A stretch of 7,756 nt of DNA from Actinomycetes bacterium (GCA_023423215.1 JAFAFZ010000037.1:1-7756); one strand, 5' to 3'. Positions 1 through 7,538 are shown, counted from the stretch's first letter. Numbers and translations: made by a program. The notes: generated by a model not told the origin, from the letters alone.

Positions 1-19
1 GTGCCACCATGGTCGACCG

Positions 20-3000
20 ATGGAGCAGACGACCCGGGCCGGGGGAGAACCGGGCGAGCCGAACGACGACCACGAACGCCCCGACGGGGACGCGGTCGGC
101 GACGTGCTCGTCGTGGACGAGGTCGACGGCGCCGCGCTCGACGCCGAGGGGACCGGCGACGCCGACGACGACGCCGTCGTCCTGACCGACGCCGAGGACG
201 GCGACGATGGACGGCTGCGCTCGATCGATGACCCCGAGCACTCGTGGGCCGACCTGCAGAAGTGGATCTCGTGGGCGATCGTCGCCGCCTGCGCGGTGTT
301 CATCTTCGCCACGCTCAACCCGCAGCTCGTCCTGCAGAACAGCACCGCCACCGGCGGCGACATGGGTGCCCACGTCTGGGGCCCGCGGTTCCTGGCCGAC
401 CACCTGCTGACGGACTTCCGCACCTCGGGGTGGACCCAGGACTGGTACGCCGGCTTCCCCGCGTACGTCTTCTACATGGTCGTGCCCTCGCTGCTGATCG
501 TGTGGGTCTCGGCGTTCGGTTCGATCTGGGACGCGTCGCCCATCGTGATGCTCGGCGCCCTGGCGCTGATCGCCGCCGCCATCGCCGGCCTGAGCTACGG
601 GCTGCGCCAGGCGCTCGAGCGCCTGCGCCGCGGTCACTGGGCGCGGCCGCTGCTCTGGATCGCCTACGTCGCCCTGGTCGTCCTGCTGTTCCCGGTGCCG
701 TACAACATCGCGTTCAAGCTGGTGTCGGTCTCCGGCCTGGTCACGCTGCCGCTCGCCGCGTACGCGCTCGCCCGATCCGCCCGCGTGCCGTTCCCCGGGC
801 CGCCGCTCGTCGCCGTCGCGACGCTGCCGTTCATCTACGACAAGGGCTTCACCATCCTCGGCGGCAACGGCGCCTCGACGATGGCCGGCGAGTTCGCGTT
901 CTCGATCTCGCTCTCCCTGGCGCTGTGCTACCTCGCCGTCCTGTTCAAGACGACGAAGACCCGGCGTGACCACGCGCTCGGGGCGGTGCTGCTCGCGCTG
1001 ACGATCCTGTGCCACCTGATCCCGGCGATCTTCGCCGGCATCGCCACCTTGGTCCTGATCTTCGTCCGGCGGGAGGATCGCACGCCCTGGTGGGACGCGA
1101 ACGCCGTGGGCCGAGCGGTCGCCGCGGGCCTGGTGGCGTTGACGCTGCTGACGCTCGTGTCGGACGCGGACGTGTTCGGCCTGCGCTCCCTGCGGTCGCT
1201 GCCCGGGGCCGACGTCTGGTTCCCGTCCCAGTGGTGGTTCCCGGCCCTCGGGACGGCCATCGCCGTCGCGCTGCTCACCGGCGCCCAGCCGCGCTTCCTC
1301 CCGTGGACTCGTGGTCGGTTCGAGTTCGACCCGACCGCCGCGCCCGTGGCACCGCGGCTCGCGCCGGCGCGCGACCGCGTGCAGCGTCTGCTCCAGGTCG
1401 CCGGCCCGTTCCTGGCGCTCGGCGTCTCGGCGGTCGCCGTCGTCGCGGTGCTGGTGCGACGCGACGGCTGGACCGTGGCGCTCGCCACCCTGTGGCTGGT
1501 GCTCTGGCTGCTCGCCGGCGTCGACTCCCGCCTGGTGCGGTGGCTCTGCTGGATCGTGCCGGTCGGCGGTCTGCTCACCGGCTTCTGGGCGCTGCCGTTC
1601 CTCGGCAACAGCACCTACATGAACGACATGGGGTGGGAGAAGTACACGACGTACTACGACTACCTGCTCGCCGTGCCGTCGCTCGACTCCGGTGGCATGC
1701 CCTATCGGAACATCGTCTTCGCGCTCGCCGGCCTGGGCATCCTGCTGTCGCTCATCCACCGGGTGCGCTTCGGCTGGTTCCTGGCGATGGTCGTGGTGGT
1801 CCTGGCGTGGACGTTCCGCTACTTCCCCCAGTACCGGCTCTGGAACGCCCGACTCCTGCCCTTCTACTACCTGGCGCTGTACCTGCTGGCGGGCCTGGCG
1901 ATCGCGCTCATCGTCCGGTCCATCGCGATCGCGCTCCAGGACCTGTGGCGCTGGCGCGAGGAGCCCGGCGTCGTCAGCGCGGTCGGCGGCGTCGTGGCCG
2001 CCCTCGTCGTGTTCGCGGTGATGCTCGGCGGCATGAAGCTCCTGCCGGGCGGCACCCTGGTGCCCGACCCGGACAAGCCGGGATCCAACGTGTACGCCTG
2101 GGGTCCGTTCGCCTTCCAACCCGTCATCGTGAACGACTGGGCGGCGTGGAACTACAGCGGCCTCGAGGGCAAGCCGGCCTACGCCGAGTACTCGGGCGTC
2201 ATGTCGATGATGGAGGGCGTCGGCGAGGAGCACGGCTGCGGTCGCGCCTTCTGGGAGTACGAGGGCGACCTGAACCGCTACGGCACGACCATGGCGCTCA
2301 TGCTGCTGCCGTACTTCACGGACGGCTGCATCGGATCGATGGAGGGCCTCTACTTCGAGGCCTCGTCGACCACGCCCTTCCACTTCCTCACGCAGTCCGA
2401 GCTGTCGGCGGGGCCGTCACGCGCCCAGCGCGAGATGCCCTACGAGAGCTTCAACATCGACAAGGGCGTCTCGCACCTGCAGATGATGGGCGTGAAGTAC
2501 TACATGGCCACCTCGACCCAGGCGATCGACGCGGCACGCACCGACCCCCGGCTCACCGAGGTCGCCTACCAGACCTTCACGTTCCCCGACGCGAACGGCA
2601 CCCCGATCAGCAACACCTGGGGCGTGTTCGAGGTCGCGGACGCGGACGTGGTGGTGCCGCTCGAGCACGACCCCGTCGTGCTCTCGGACGCGGACGACCA
2701 CATCGACGGCTGGGTGTACGCGAAGGACCGCCTGCCCCCGACCGAGGCGCAGGCCGCCGCCGGGGTCCAGGGCTCGAAGTCGCCGGGTCCGGCGACGCTC
2801 TGGTTCACCGACCCGAACCAGTGGGGCGTGTACCTGGCGACGTCGGGTCCCGACGGATGGACGAGGGACACCGCGGCCAACGCCCAGAGCCACCGCAGCG
2901 AGAACCCGCCGGTCGCCGTCTCGAACGTCGAGATGACGTCGGACTCGATCTCGTTCGACGTCGACCAGATCGGCGAGCCGGTCCTCGTGAAGGTGTCGTA

Positions 3001-3430
3001 CTTCCCGAACTGGAAGGTGAGCGGCGCCGAGGGCCCGTACCGCGTGACGCCCAACTTCATGGTCGTCGTGCCGACCGACGAGCACGTCGAGCTGAGCTTC
3101 GGCTACAGCCGCTACGACCTGCTCGGCTGGTTCGCCACGCTGCTCGGTCTGGTCGGTGTCGTCGGGCTGTACCTCCTGGACCTGCGCCGTCGTCCGGACG
3201 CCGCGGCCGTCGGGGGAGCGGCAGGGAGCGATGGGCTCGTCGTGGACGACCCGCACGCCGTCACGCCGCCGCCACCGCCGGGCGCGGTCGGCGACACGGC
3301 GCCGGACGGGCAGGTGCGGGACGATCTGGTGACGGACGAGCCGGTGCCGGATGGCGACGGAGGTGCGGGCGGCGGTGCCAGCGACGCACCCGACCCCGAC
3401 GGGCACCAGCCGGTGGTCCCACCCGGCTGA
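20..3430 (+). CDS. Large polytopic membrane protein, YfhO/PTPS-related type, possible GT-C glycosyltransferase
   Basis: A 1136-residue integral membrane protein. Residues 1-78 are an acidic, Asp-rich, probably disordered cytoplasmic tail. The first membrane segment is about 83-100, followed by a GGDMGAH loop (Asp114) and a GWTQDWYAGFPAY stretch (about 137-149). About 15 more hydrophobic segments reach residue 678 or so. A loop of about 350 residues (680-1033), presumably extracytoplasmic, follows, with only two cysteines (C740, C770), which may form a disulfide. It ends in a beta-rich part with FPNW (W998), like the 'fPgW' region of YfhO-type proteins. A last membrane segment (about 1034-1053) precedes an RRR stop-transfer and an 80-residue Pro/Asp/Gly tail. 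An acidic residue in the first outer loop followed by many helices is the pattern of GT-C enzymes using polyprenyl-phosphate sugars; that function is inferred, helped by the adjacent polyprenyl-P-sugar synthase. The start is uncertain: the frame is open to the window edge, ATG 20 has no visible Shine-Dalgarno, and GTG 104 is an alternative. A non-enzymatic lipid or glycan transporter is also possible. Confidence 0.8.
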   Translation: MEQTTRAGGEPGEPNDDHERPDGDAVGDVLVVDEVDGAALDAEGTGDADDDAVVLTDAEDGDDGRLRSIDDPEHSWADLQKWISWAIVAACAVFIFATLNPQLVLQNSTATGGDMGAHVWGPRFLADHLLTDFRTSGWTQDWYAGFPAYVFYMVVPSLLIVWVSAFGSIWDASPIVMLGALALIAAAIAGLSYGLRQALERLRRGHWARPLLWIAYVALVVLLFPVPYNIAFKLVSVSGLVTLPLAAYALARSARVPFPGPPLVAVATLPFIYDKGFTILGGNGASTMAGEFAFSISLSLALCYLAVLFKTTKTRRDHALGAVLLALTILCHLIPAIFAGIATLVLIFVRREDRTPWWDANAVGRAVAAGLVALTLLTLVSDADVFGLRSLRSLPGADVWFPSQWWFPALGTAIAVALLTGAQPRFLPWTRGRFEFDPTAAPVAPRLAPARDRVQRLLQVAGPFLALGVSAVAVVAVLVRRDGWTVALATLWLVLWLLAGVDSRLVRWLCWIVPVGGLLTGFWALPFLGNSTYMNDMGWEKYTTYYDYLLAVPSLDSGGMPYRNIVFALAGLGILLSLIHRVRFGWFLAMVVVVLAWTFRYFPQYRLWNARLLPFYYLALYLLAGLAIALIVRSIAIALQDLWRWREEPGVVSAVGGVVAALVVFAVMLGGMKLLPGGTLVPDPDKPGSNVYAWGPFAFQPVIVNDWAAWNYSGLEGKPAYAEYSGVMSMMEGVGEEHGCGRAFWEYEGDLNRYGTTMALMLLPYFTDGCIGSMEGLYFEASSTTPFHFLTQSELSAGPSRAQREMPYESFNIDKGVSHLQMMGVKYYMATSTQAIDAARTDPRLTEVAYQTFTFPDANGTPISNTWGVFEVADADVVVPLEHDPVVLSDADDHIDGWVYAKDRLPPTEAQAAAGVQGSKSPGPATLWFTDPNQWGVYLATSGPDGWTRDTAANAQSHRSENPPVAVSNVEMTSDSISFDVDQIGEPVLVKVSYFPNWKVSGAEGPYRVTPNFMVVVPTDEHVELSFGYSRYDLLGWFATLLGLVGVVGLYLLDLRRRPDAAAVGGAAGSDGLVVDDPHAVTPPPPPGAVGDTAPDGQVRDDLVTDEPVPDGDGGAGGGASDAPDPDGHQPVVPPG

Positions 3431-3467
3431 CGATCGGGGCCCGTTCCGCTTGCGGTCGTCCGCGCCG

Positions 3468-3511
3468 CTCGGCTCGGATGGCGCCGTGAGGAGGAGCCCA
3501 TCCAAGCCGAG
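3468..3511 (+). other. Imperfect stem-loop between the membrane-protein gene and the GtrA-GT2 gene
   Basis: The arms 3468-3481 (CTCGGCTCGGATGG) and 3498-3511 (CCATCCAAGCCGAG) pair over 14 positions with one mismatch (3475 against 3504). They enclose a 16-nt loop containing GAGGAGGAG (3488-3496). The stem begins 38 bases after the stop of the upstream gene and ends 18 bases before the GTG of the next. No T-run follows, so a classical intrinsic terminator is unlikely. A U-less terminator, an mRNA 3'-end stabiliser or a translational control element are all possible. The rest of the gap (3431-3467 and 3512-3529) holds nothing else I recognise apart from a weak GGACG/CGTCC stem (3517-3529) just before the GTG. 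Confidence 0.5.
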
Positions 3512-3529
3512 ACACGGGACGATCCGTCC

Positions 3530-4717
3530 GTGAACCTGCTGCGGCGCTTCGCGCTCGTCGGCACCTTCGCGACCGTCGTCGACGTGGTGCTGCTGCTGGT
3601 CCTGCGCGAGCGCGTCGGCCTGGCCGTCTGGCTGGCCGACACGGCCGCGGTTGCGGCGGCGACCGCAGTGTCGTGGGTGCTGCACGGCGTGGTGACCTTC
3701 CCGGACGACCCCTCCCGGCGCTGGTACCGGCGGCTCGGCCCGTACCTGCGCACCGCCGTCGTGTCCCTGGCCGTCGACGTCGTCACGATCACGGTCCTCT
3801 ACGCCCTGCTACGTCCCGAGTGGTGGGGCGCGCTGCTCGTCATCAAGGCCCCCGCCCTGCTGCTGGCGTTCCTCGTCCGACTGGTGAACTACCGCGACGC
3901 GATGTTCCAGGCCGTGCGCGAGGACCAGCACGAGCCGGCAGTCCGTCCCGCGGCCCCCGGGGCGGTGCGCCTGAGCGTGGTCGTCCCCGCCTACCGCGAG
4001 GAGGACCGCATCGCCGCGTCGATCGCCGAGATCCGCACCGCGCTGGCGTCGGTCGCGGCGGACGGCGGGCTCGAGGTCGTCGTGGTCGACGACGGCTCGG
4101 ACGACGACACGGCCGGCGAGGCGGAGCGTGCCGGCGCCGATGCCGTGGTGCGCCAGCACCCGAACCAGGGCAAGGGCGCCGCGGTGCGCGCCGGCATGTT
4201 GGCCGCGACTGGTCGGGCCGTCGCGTTCACCGACGCGGACCTGGCCTACGCGCCCGAGCAGATCCTGCTGCTGCTCGACGGCATCGAGCAGGGGTGGGAC
4301 GTCGTGGTCGGCAGCCGCCAGCACGTCGACACCCGCACCGTCGTGCGCGCCGGCCGCCTGCGAGAGGTCGGCGGCCGCGTCATCAACGTGCTCACCAGCA
4401 TCGCCCTGCTCGGGCGCTACCGCGACACGCAGTGCGGGCTGAAGGCCATGCGCTCGGACGTCGCCCGGCTGGTGTTCGGGCACGCCCGCATCGACGGGTT
4501 CGCCTTCGACGTCGAGGTGTTCGCGCTCGTCGAGCGCTACCGGCTGACCCTGGCCGAGGTCCCCGTCGAGGTCGTGAACTCCTCTCGTTCGACGGTCAAC
4601 GTCGCACGCGACGCCGCCCGCCTCGTCCGGGACCTGTTCCGCATCCGACGTTGGGCGAGGCTCGGCTACTACGAGGCCGCGCCGGCCGAGCTGCCGCCCC
4701 GCGTCGACGGCGCCTGA
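3530..4717 (+). CDS. GtrA-domain / family 2 glycosyltransferase fusion (polyprenyl-phosphate hexose synthase)
   Basis: A 395-residue two-domain protein. Residues 1 to about 125 form a GtrA-like domain with four membrane segments (about 6-26, 33-53, 72-94, 100-118); GtrA proteins are thought to help move polyprenyl-phosphate sugars across the membrane. Residues 147 to about 375 form a cytoplasmic GT2 domain of the ALG5/DPM1 type: VVPAYREEDRI (151-161), VVVDDGSDDDT (184-194), NQGKGAAVRAGM (212-223), the metal-binding TDADLA (234-239), GSR (261-263), DTQCGLK (299-305) and GFAFDVE (323-329). These match polyprenyl/dolichyl-phosphate hexosyltransferases, which move glucose or mannose from UDP-Glc or GDP-Man to the lipid; the sugar cannot be read from sequence. 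GtrA usually follows GT2 in fusions, so the GtrA-first order is notable. GTG 3530 is chosen because it begins the GtrA motif directly and no other canonical in-frame start lies between the previous stop and it. It has no close Shine-Dalgarno; GAGGAGGAG lies 33 bases upstream inside a hairpin. Confidence 0.9.
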   Translation: MNLLRRFALVGTFATVVDVVLLLVLRERVGLAVWLADTAAVAAATAVSWVLHGVVTFPDDPSRRWYRRLGPYLRTAVVSLAVDVVTITVLYALLRPEWWGALLVIKAPALLLAFLVRLVNYRDAMFQAVREDQHEPAVRPAAPGAVRLSVVVPAYREEDRIAASIAEIRTALASVAADGGLEVVVVDDGSDDDTAGEAERAGADAVVRQHPNQGKGAAVRAGMLAATGRAVAFTDADLAYAPEQILLLLDGIEQGWDVVVGSRQHVDTRTVVRAGRLREVGGRVINVLTSIALLGRYRDTQCGLKAMRSDVARLVFGHARIDGFAFDVEVFALVERYRLTLAEVPVEVVNSSRSTVNVARDAARLVRDLFRIRRWARLGYYEAAPAELPPRVDGA

Positions 4718-4756
4718 GGGCCTCCCCGCAGGTCTCCGACCCGACGGCGGCACCAC

Positions 4757-4771
4757 TAGGGTGCAGCCCCG
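4757..4771 (+). promoter_or_regulatory. Probable -10 box for a leaderless manB transcript
   Basis: TAGGGT (4757-4762) fits the actinobacterial TANNNT -10 consensus and ends 8 bases before the manB GTG at 4771, so transcription would begin at or next to the start codon. No Shine-Dalgarno precedes that GTG (CAGCCCC immediately upstream), which also favours leaderless initiation. I see no convincing -35 hexamer around 4732-4740. If real, manB and the genes after it can be transcribed independently of the GtrA-GT2 gene ending 53 bases upstream. Confidence 0.6.
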
Positions 4772-6135
4772 TGAGCGACCTCGACGCCATCTTCAAGGCC
4801 TACGACGTGCGCGGGGTGGTGCCCGAGCAGTTCGACGCCGAGATCGCCCGCGCCATCGGCGTCGGGTTCGGCCAGTTCGTCGTCTCCTCGTCCGAGGGGG
4901 CCGCCACACGGGTGCTCGTCGCCCGGGACATGCGCCCCTCGGGGGTCGAGATGGTCGCCGCCTTCGCCGAGGGCGTCTGCTCGCAGGGGCTCGACGTCGT
5001 CGACCTGGGTCTCGCCTCGACCGACCTCCTCTACTTCGCCGCGGGGTCGCTCGACGCACCCGGCGCCATGTTCACCGCCTCGCACAACCCGGCGCAGTAC
5101 AACGGCATCAAGTTCTGCCAGTCCGGCGCCCGTCCCGTCGGCGAGGACTCCGGCCTGGGCACCATCCGCGCCGTGGCCGAAGCGGCCCTGCGCGGCGAGG
5201 TCACGCCGTCGAGCACCACCGGGACGGTGTCGAGCCAGGACCTGCTCGCCGCCTTCGCCGACCACGTGCGCTCGTTCGTCGACGTCGGTGCGCTGCGCCC
5301 GCTCAAGATCGTCGCCGACACCGCCAACGGCATGGGCGGCCTGATCGTGCCCGCCGTGTTCGACGCGCTGCCCTTCGACCTGGAGGTCATGTACGGCGAG
5401 CTGGACGGCACCTTCCCGAACCACCCGGCCGACCCCATCCAGCCCGAGAACCAGGCCGACCTGCGGGCCCGGGTGCTCGAGGTCGGCGCGGACGTCGGCC
5501 TCGCCTTCGACGGCGACGCGGACCGCGTCTTCCTGGTCGACGAGCAGGGCGTCGGCCTGTCCGGCTCGACCACGACCGCGATCATCGCCGCCGGCATCCT
5601 CGAGAAGCAGTCGGGCGAGACGGTGATCCACAACCTGATCTGCTCGAAGACGGTGCCCGAGGTCGTGCGCGAGCACGGCGGCACCCCCGTGCGCACCCGT
5701 GTCGGCCACTCCTTCATCAAGGAGGTCATGGCGTCGACCGGTGCCGTCTTCGGTGGCGAGCACTCTGCTCACTACTACTTCCGCGACAACTACCGGGCGG
5801 ACTCCGGCATCATCGCCGCGCTCGTCGTGCTCGAGCAGCTCAGCGTCGCCGGCGTCCCGCTGTCCGAGCTGCGCGCCCCGTTCGAGCGCTACGGCGACTC
5901 GGGCGAGATCAACACCCGTGTCGACGACACCTCGGCCGTCATCGAGCGGGTCGCAGCGCACTACGCCGACGCCGACCAGGACCGGCTGGACGGGTTGACC
6001 GTCGACCTGGGGGACTGGTGGTTCAACCTCCGGGCCTCGAACACCGAGCCGCTGCTGCGCCTGAACCTCGAGGCCGCCGACGACGCCGCGTGCGCCGCCC
6101 GGGTCGCCGAGGTGCAGGCGGTCATGGCGGGCTGA
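4771..6135 (+). CDS. manB: Phosphomannomutase/phosphoglucomutase
   Basis: A 454-residue alpha-D-phosphohexomutase, the usual length of ManB/AlgC-type enzymes. It interconverts hexose-6-phosphate and hexose-1-phosphate (mannose and often glucose) in the cytoplasm, feeding GDP-mannose and UDP/TDP-glucose synthesis. All four functional loops are visible: the phosphoserine loop TASHNP with Ser104; the Mg-binding DGDADR with Asp247, Asp249 and Asp251; the sugar-binding GEHSAH (329-334); and the C-terminal phosphate-binding RASNTE (421-426). The N-terminus FKAYDVRG (8-15) is typical of the family. The reading frame is open far upstream through the preceding gene, but homology begins at the GTG 4771, which follows a well-placed -10 box. 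Nothing indicates loss of activity. The SIS isomerase two genes downstream would supply its substrate. PMM versus PGM preference cannot be decided here. Confidence 0.95.
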   Translation: MSDLDAIFKAYDVRGVVPEQFDAEIARAIGVGFGQFVVSSSEGAATRVLVARDMRPSGVEMVAAFAEGVCSQGLDVVDLGLASTDLLYFAAGSLDAPGAMFTASHNPAQYNGIKFCQSGARPVGEDSGLGTIRAVAEAALRGEVTPSSTTGTVSSQDLLAAFADHVRSFVDVGALRPLKIVADTANGMGGLIVPAVFDALPFDLEVMYGELDGTFPNHPADPIQPENQADLRARVLEVGADVGLAFDGDADRVFLVDEQGVGLSGSTTTAIIAAGILEKQSGETVIHNLICSKTVPEVVREHGGTPVRTRVGHSFIKEVMASTGAVFGGEHSAHYYFRDNYRADSGIIAALVVLEQLSVAGVPLSELRAPFERYGDSGEINTRVDDTSAVIERVAAHYADADQDRLDGLTVDLGDWWFNLRASNTEPLLRLNLEAADDAACAARVAEVQAVMAG

Positions 6136-6243
6136 GCCCGTCCGAAGTCGGGTCGACCACCAGCCGTCGGCCATGATGTTCCCGACACGTCGGTGCCCGC
6201 GCGAGCGGCCACGCCGACCGACACGTCCCCACCGAGGAGTCCG
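6136..6243 (+). promoter_or_regulatory. manB-Trm112 intergenic leader with a repeated CGACACGTC
   Basis: A 108-bp gap before the Trm112-like gene. CGACACGTC occurs twice in the same orientation (6183-6191 and 6219-6227, 36 bp apart); the first copy sits in a small dyad CCGAC-AC-GTCGG (6182-6193). CATGAT (6172-6177) is a weak -10 candidate without a well-spaced -35. The gap is long for purely co-transcribed genes, so an internal promoter or regulatory site is possible but not shown. Confidence 0.25.
6234..6239 (+). promoter_or_regulatory. Shine-Dalgarno site deciding the Trm112-like start
   Basis: GAGGAG lies 4 bases before ATG 6244. It favours this ATG over the in-frame GTG at 6193, which has no such site and would add 17 residues unlike the family. 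It is the clearest ribosome binding site in the window. Confidence 0.75.
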
Positions 6244-6492
6244 ATGACGACCGCAGAACCGCTCGACCCCCGCCTGCTCGAGATCCTCGCCTGCCCGCAG
6301 GACAAGGGTCCGCTGCTGTACTTCGCGGACGAGCAGGTGCTGTTCAACCCCCGGCTCTCGCGCACCTATCCGGTGCGTGACGGCATCCCCGTGATGCTGA
6401 TCGACGAGTCCACGAACCTCGACGACGCCGAGGCCGCGCGGCTGACCGCCAAGGCCGAGGCCGAGGGCATCCGCCCGACCTTCGAGGCCTGA
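6244..6492 (+). CDS. Trm112 / UPF0434 (YcaR-like) small protein
   Basis: An 82-residue soluble protein with the Trm112/UPF0434 signature: LLEILACP (11-18), KGPLLYF (21-27), then YPVRDGIPVML (42-52) followed by an acidic IDES. Eukaryotic and archaeal Trm112 proteins activate methyltransferases; the role of the bacterial relatives is less clear. E. coli YcaR has a CPxC motif; here it is CPQD (C17, D20), and C17 is the only cysteine in the protein, so a four-cysteine zinc ribbon cannot form. The C-terminal 25 residues are Ala/Glu-rich and probably helical. The gene lies between manB and the sugar-phosphate isomerase, a neighbourhood I recall for this family in other actinobacteria, and the next start is only 20 bases on, so the two are probably co-transcribed. 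Confidence 0.85.
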   Translation: MTTAEPLDPRLLEILACPQDKGPLLYFADEQVLFNPRLSRTYPVRDGIPVMLIDESTNLDDAEAARLTAKAEAEGIRPTFEA

Positions 6493-6512
6493 CCGCTCCG
6501 GCGGGCGCCACC

Positions 6513-7538
6513 ATGATCGATTCGCTCGGGATGTTCGACGCCGCGTACGCGCTGCCGGAGCAGTGCGCCACGGCCCGCGACGCCACGCAGCGGGTCGAGG
6601 GACTGCCGCCGGCCGAGGGCATCTCGTCGGTCGTCGTGCTGGGCATGGGCGGCAGCGGCATCGCCGGGGACGTCCTGGCCTCGGTCGCGCTCGACCGGTG
6701 CCCCGTCCCGATCACGGTGTCGAAGCAGTACGAGTGCCCCGAGTTCGTCGGACCGGACACGCTCGTGCTCGCCGTGTCGTTCTCGGGCCACACCGAGGAG
6801 ACCATCGACGCGGTGCACCACGCCGGGGGCGCCGGCGCCCGGCTCGTGGCGTTCAGCGCCGGCGGTCACCTGGCGCGCATCGCGGACGAGTGGGGCGCGC
6901 CGGTCGTCCCGCTGGACCCGGGCATCCCGATGCCCCGCGCCGCGATCGGGGCGATGTCGGTGCCGCTGCTGCTGGTGCTCGAGCAGCTCGGCCTGCTCGA
7001 CGGCGCCGCCGCCGAGGTCGACGCCATGATCGCCCACCTGTCCCGCCGTCGCGACGAGCTCGGCGCGGACCGCAACCCGGCCAGGGTGTTGGCCGAGCGC
7101 ATCGGTCGCACGCTGCCGATCGTCTACGGCGGCGGCGCGCTGGGCGAGGCCGCCGCGTGGCGCTGGAAGGGCCAGTTCAACGAGAACCCGAAGGTCGCCG
7201 CCTTCGCGAACCGCATCCCCGAGCTGACCCACAACGAGATCTGCGGCTGGGGCCAGCACGGTGACGTCACCCGTCAGGTCTTCTCGCTGGTGCTGCTGCG
7301 CCACGCCTACGAGCACCGGCAGGTCGCCCGGCGCTTCGAGCTGGTCGCCGAGATCTGCGAGGAGATCGTCGCCGGCGTGCACTCGGTCGAGGCCAAGGGC
7401 GACACCCGCCTGTCGCAGCTCTTCGACCTGATCCTCTTCGGTGACCTGGTCACGCTGCACATGGCAGCGATCGAGGGACTCGACCCGGGACCGGTGCCGA
7501 TCCTCGACGAGATCAAGGCCCGCCTGCGCCAGTCCTGA
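6513..7538 (+). CDS. SIS-domain bifunctional phosphoglucose/phosphomannose isomerase-type protein
   Basis: A 341-residue protein with two sugar-isomerase (SIS) lobes, like the bifunctional PGI/PMI enzymes first described in archaea. The first lobe carries GMGGSGIAGD (44-53) and the phosphate-binding SFSGHTEET (89-97); PRAAIG (141-146) holds the Arg conserved in the family. The second lobe carries YGGG (205-208), the FNENPK stretch (222-227) and ELTHNEICGW (237-246), which includes the His/Asn/Glu cluster expected near the active site. It should interconvert fructose-6-P with glucose-6-P and/or mannose-6-P in the cytoplasm and so feed ManB. M. tuberculosis has a related SIS gene (Rv3256c) next to manB, and the actinobacterial relatives are poorly tested, so PMI activity is not assured. 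The ATG at 6513 has only a weak GGCGGG upstream, and the start is 20 bases after the previous stop, which suggests translational coupling. Confidence 0.85.
   Translation: MIDSLGMFDAAYALPEQCATARDATQRVEGLPPAEGISSVVVLGMGGSGIAGDVLASVALDRCPVPITVSKQYECPEFVGPDTLVLAVSFSGHTEETIDAVHHAGGAGARLVAFSAGGHLARIADEWGAPVVPLDPGIPMPRAAIGAMSVPLLLVLEQLGLLDGAAAEVDAMIAHLSRRRDELGADRNPARVLAERIGRTLPIVYGGGALGEAAAWRWKGQFNENPKVAAFANRIPELTHNEICGWGQHGDVTRQVFSLVLLRHAYEHRQVARRFELVAEICEEIVAGVHSVEAKGDTRLSQLFDLILFGDLVTLHMAAIEGLDPGPVPILDEIKARLRQS

Noticed and set aside
3..12. GCCACCATGG, a perfect Kozak-like string, with a similar GCCACCATG at 6507-6515
   Set aside because: Bacterial context; the ATG at 9 is out of frame with the real gene and the match is chance.
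1..231. Frame starting with GTG at base 1, extremely arginine-rich
   Set aside because: It is the +2-shifted reading of the GAC/GCC-rich start of the membrane-protein gene.
2417..3685. Long open frame on the minus strand opposite the end of the membrane-protein gene
   Set aside because: Its product is an Arg/Val/Asp/His-rich composition without motifs, spans a gene boundary on the other strand, and is the expected shadow of a high-GC gene.
4756..6174. Long minus-strand frame opposite manB, and a parallel + frame at 4761-6176
   Set aside because: Both overlap almost all of manB, which has every phosphohexomutase motif; their translations are low-complexity and motif-free.
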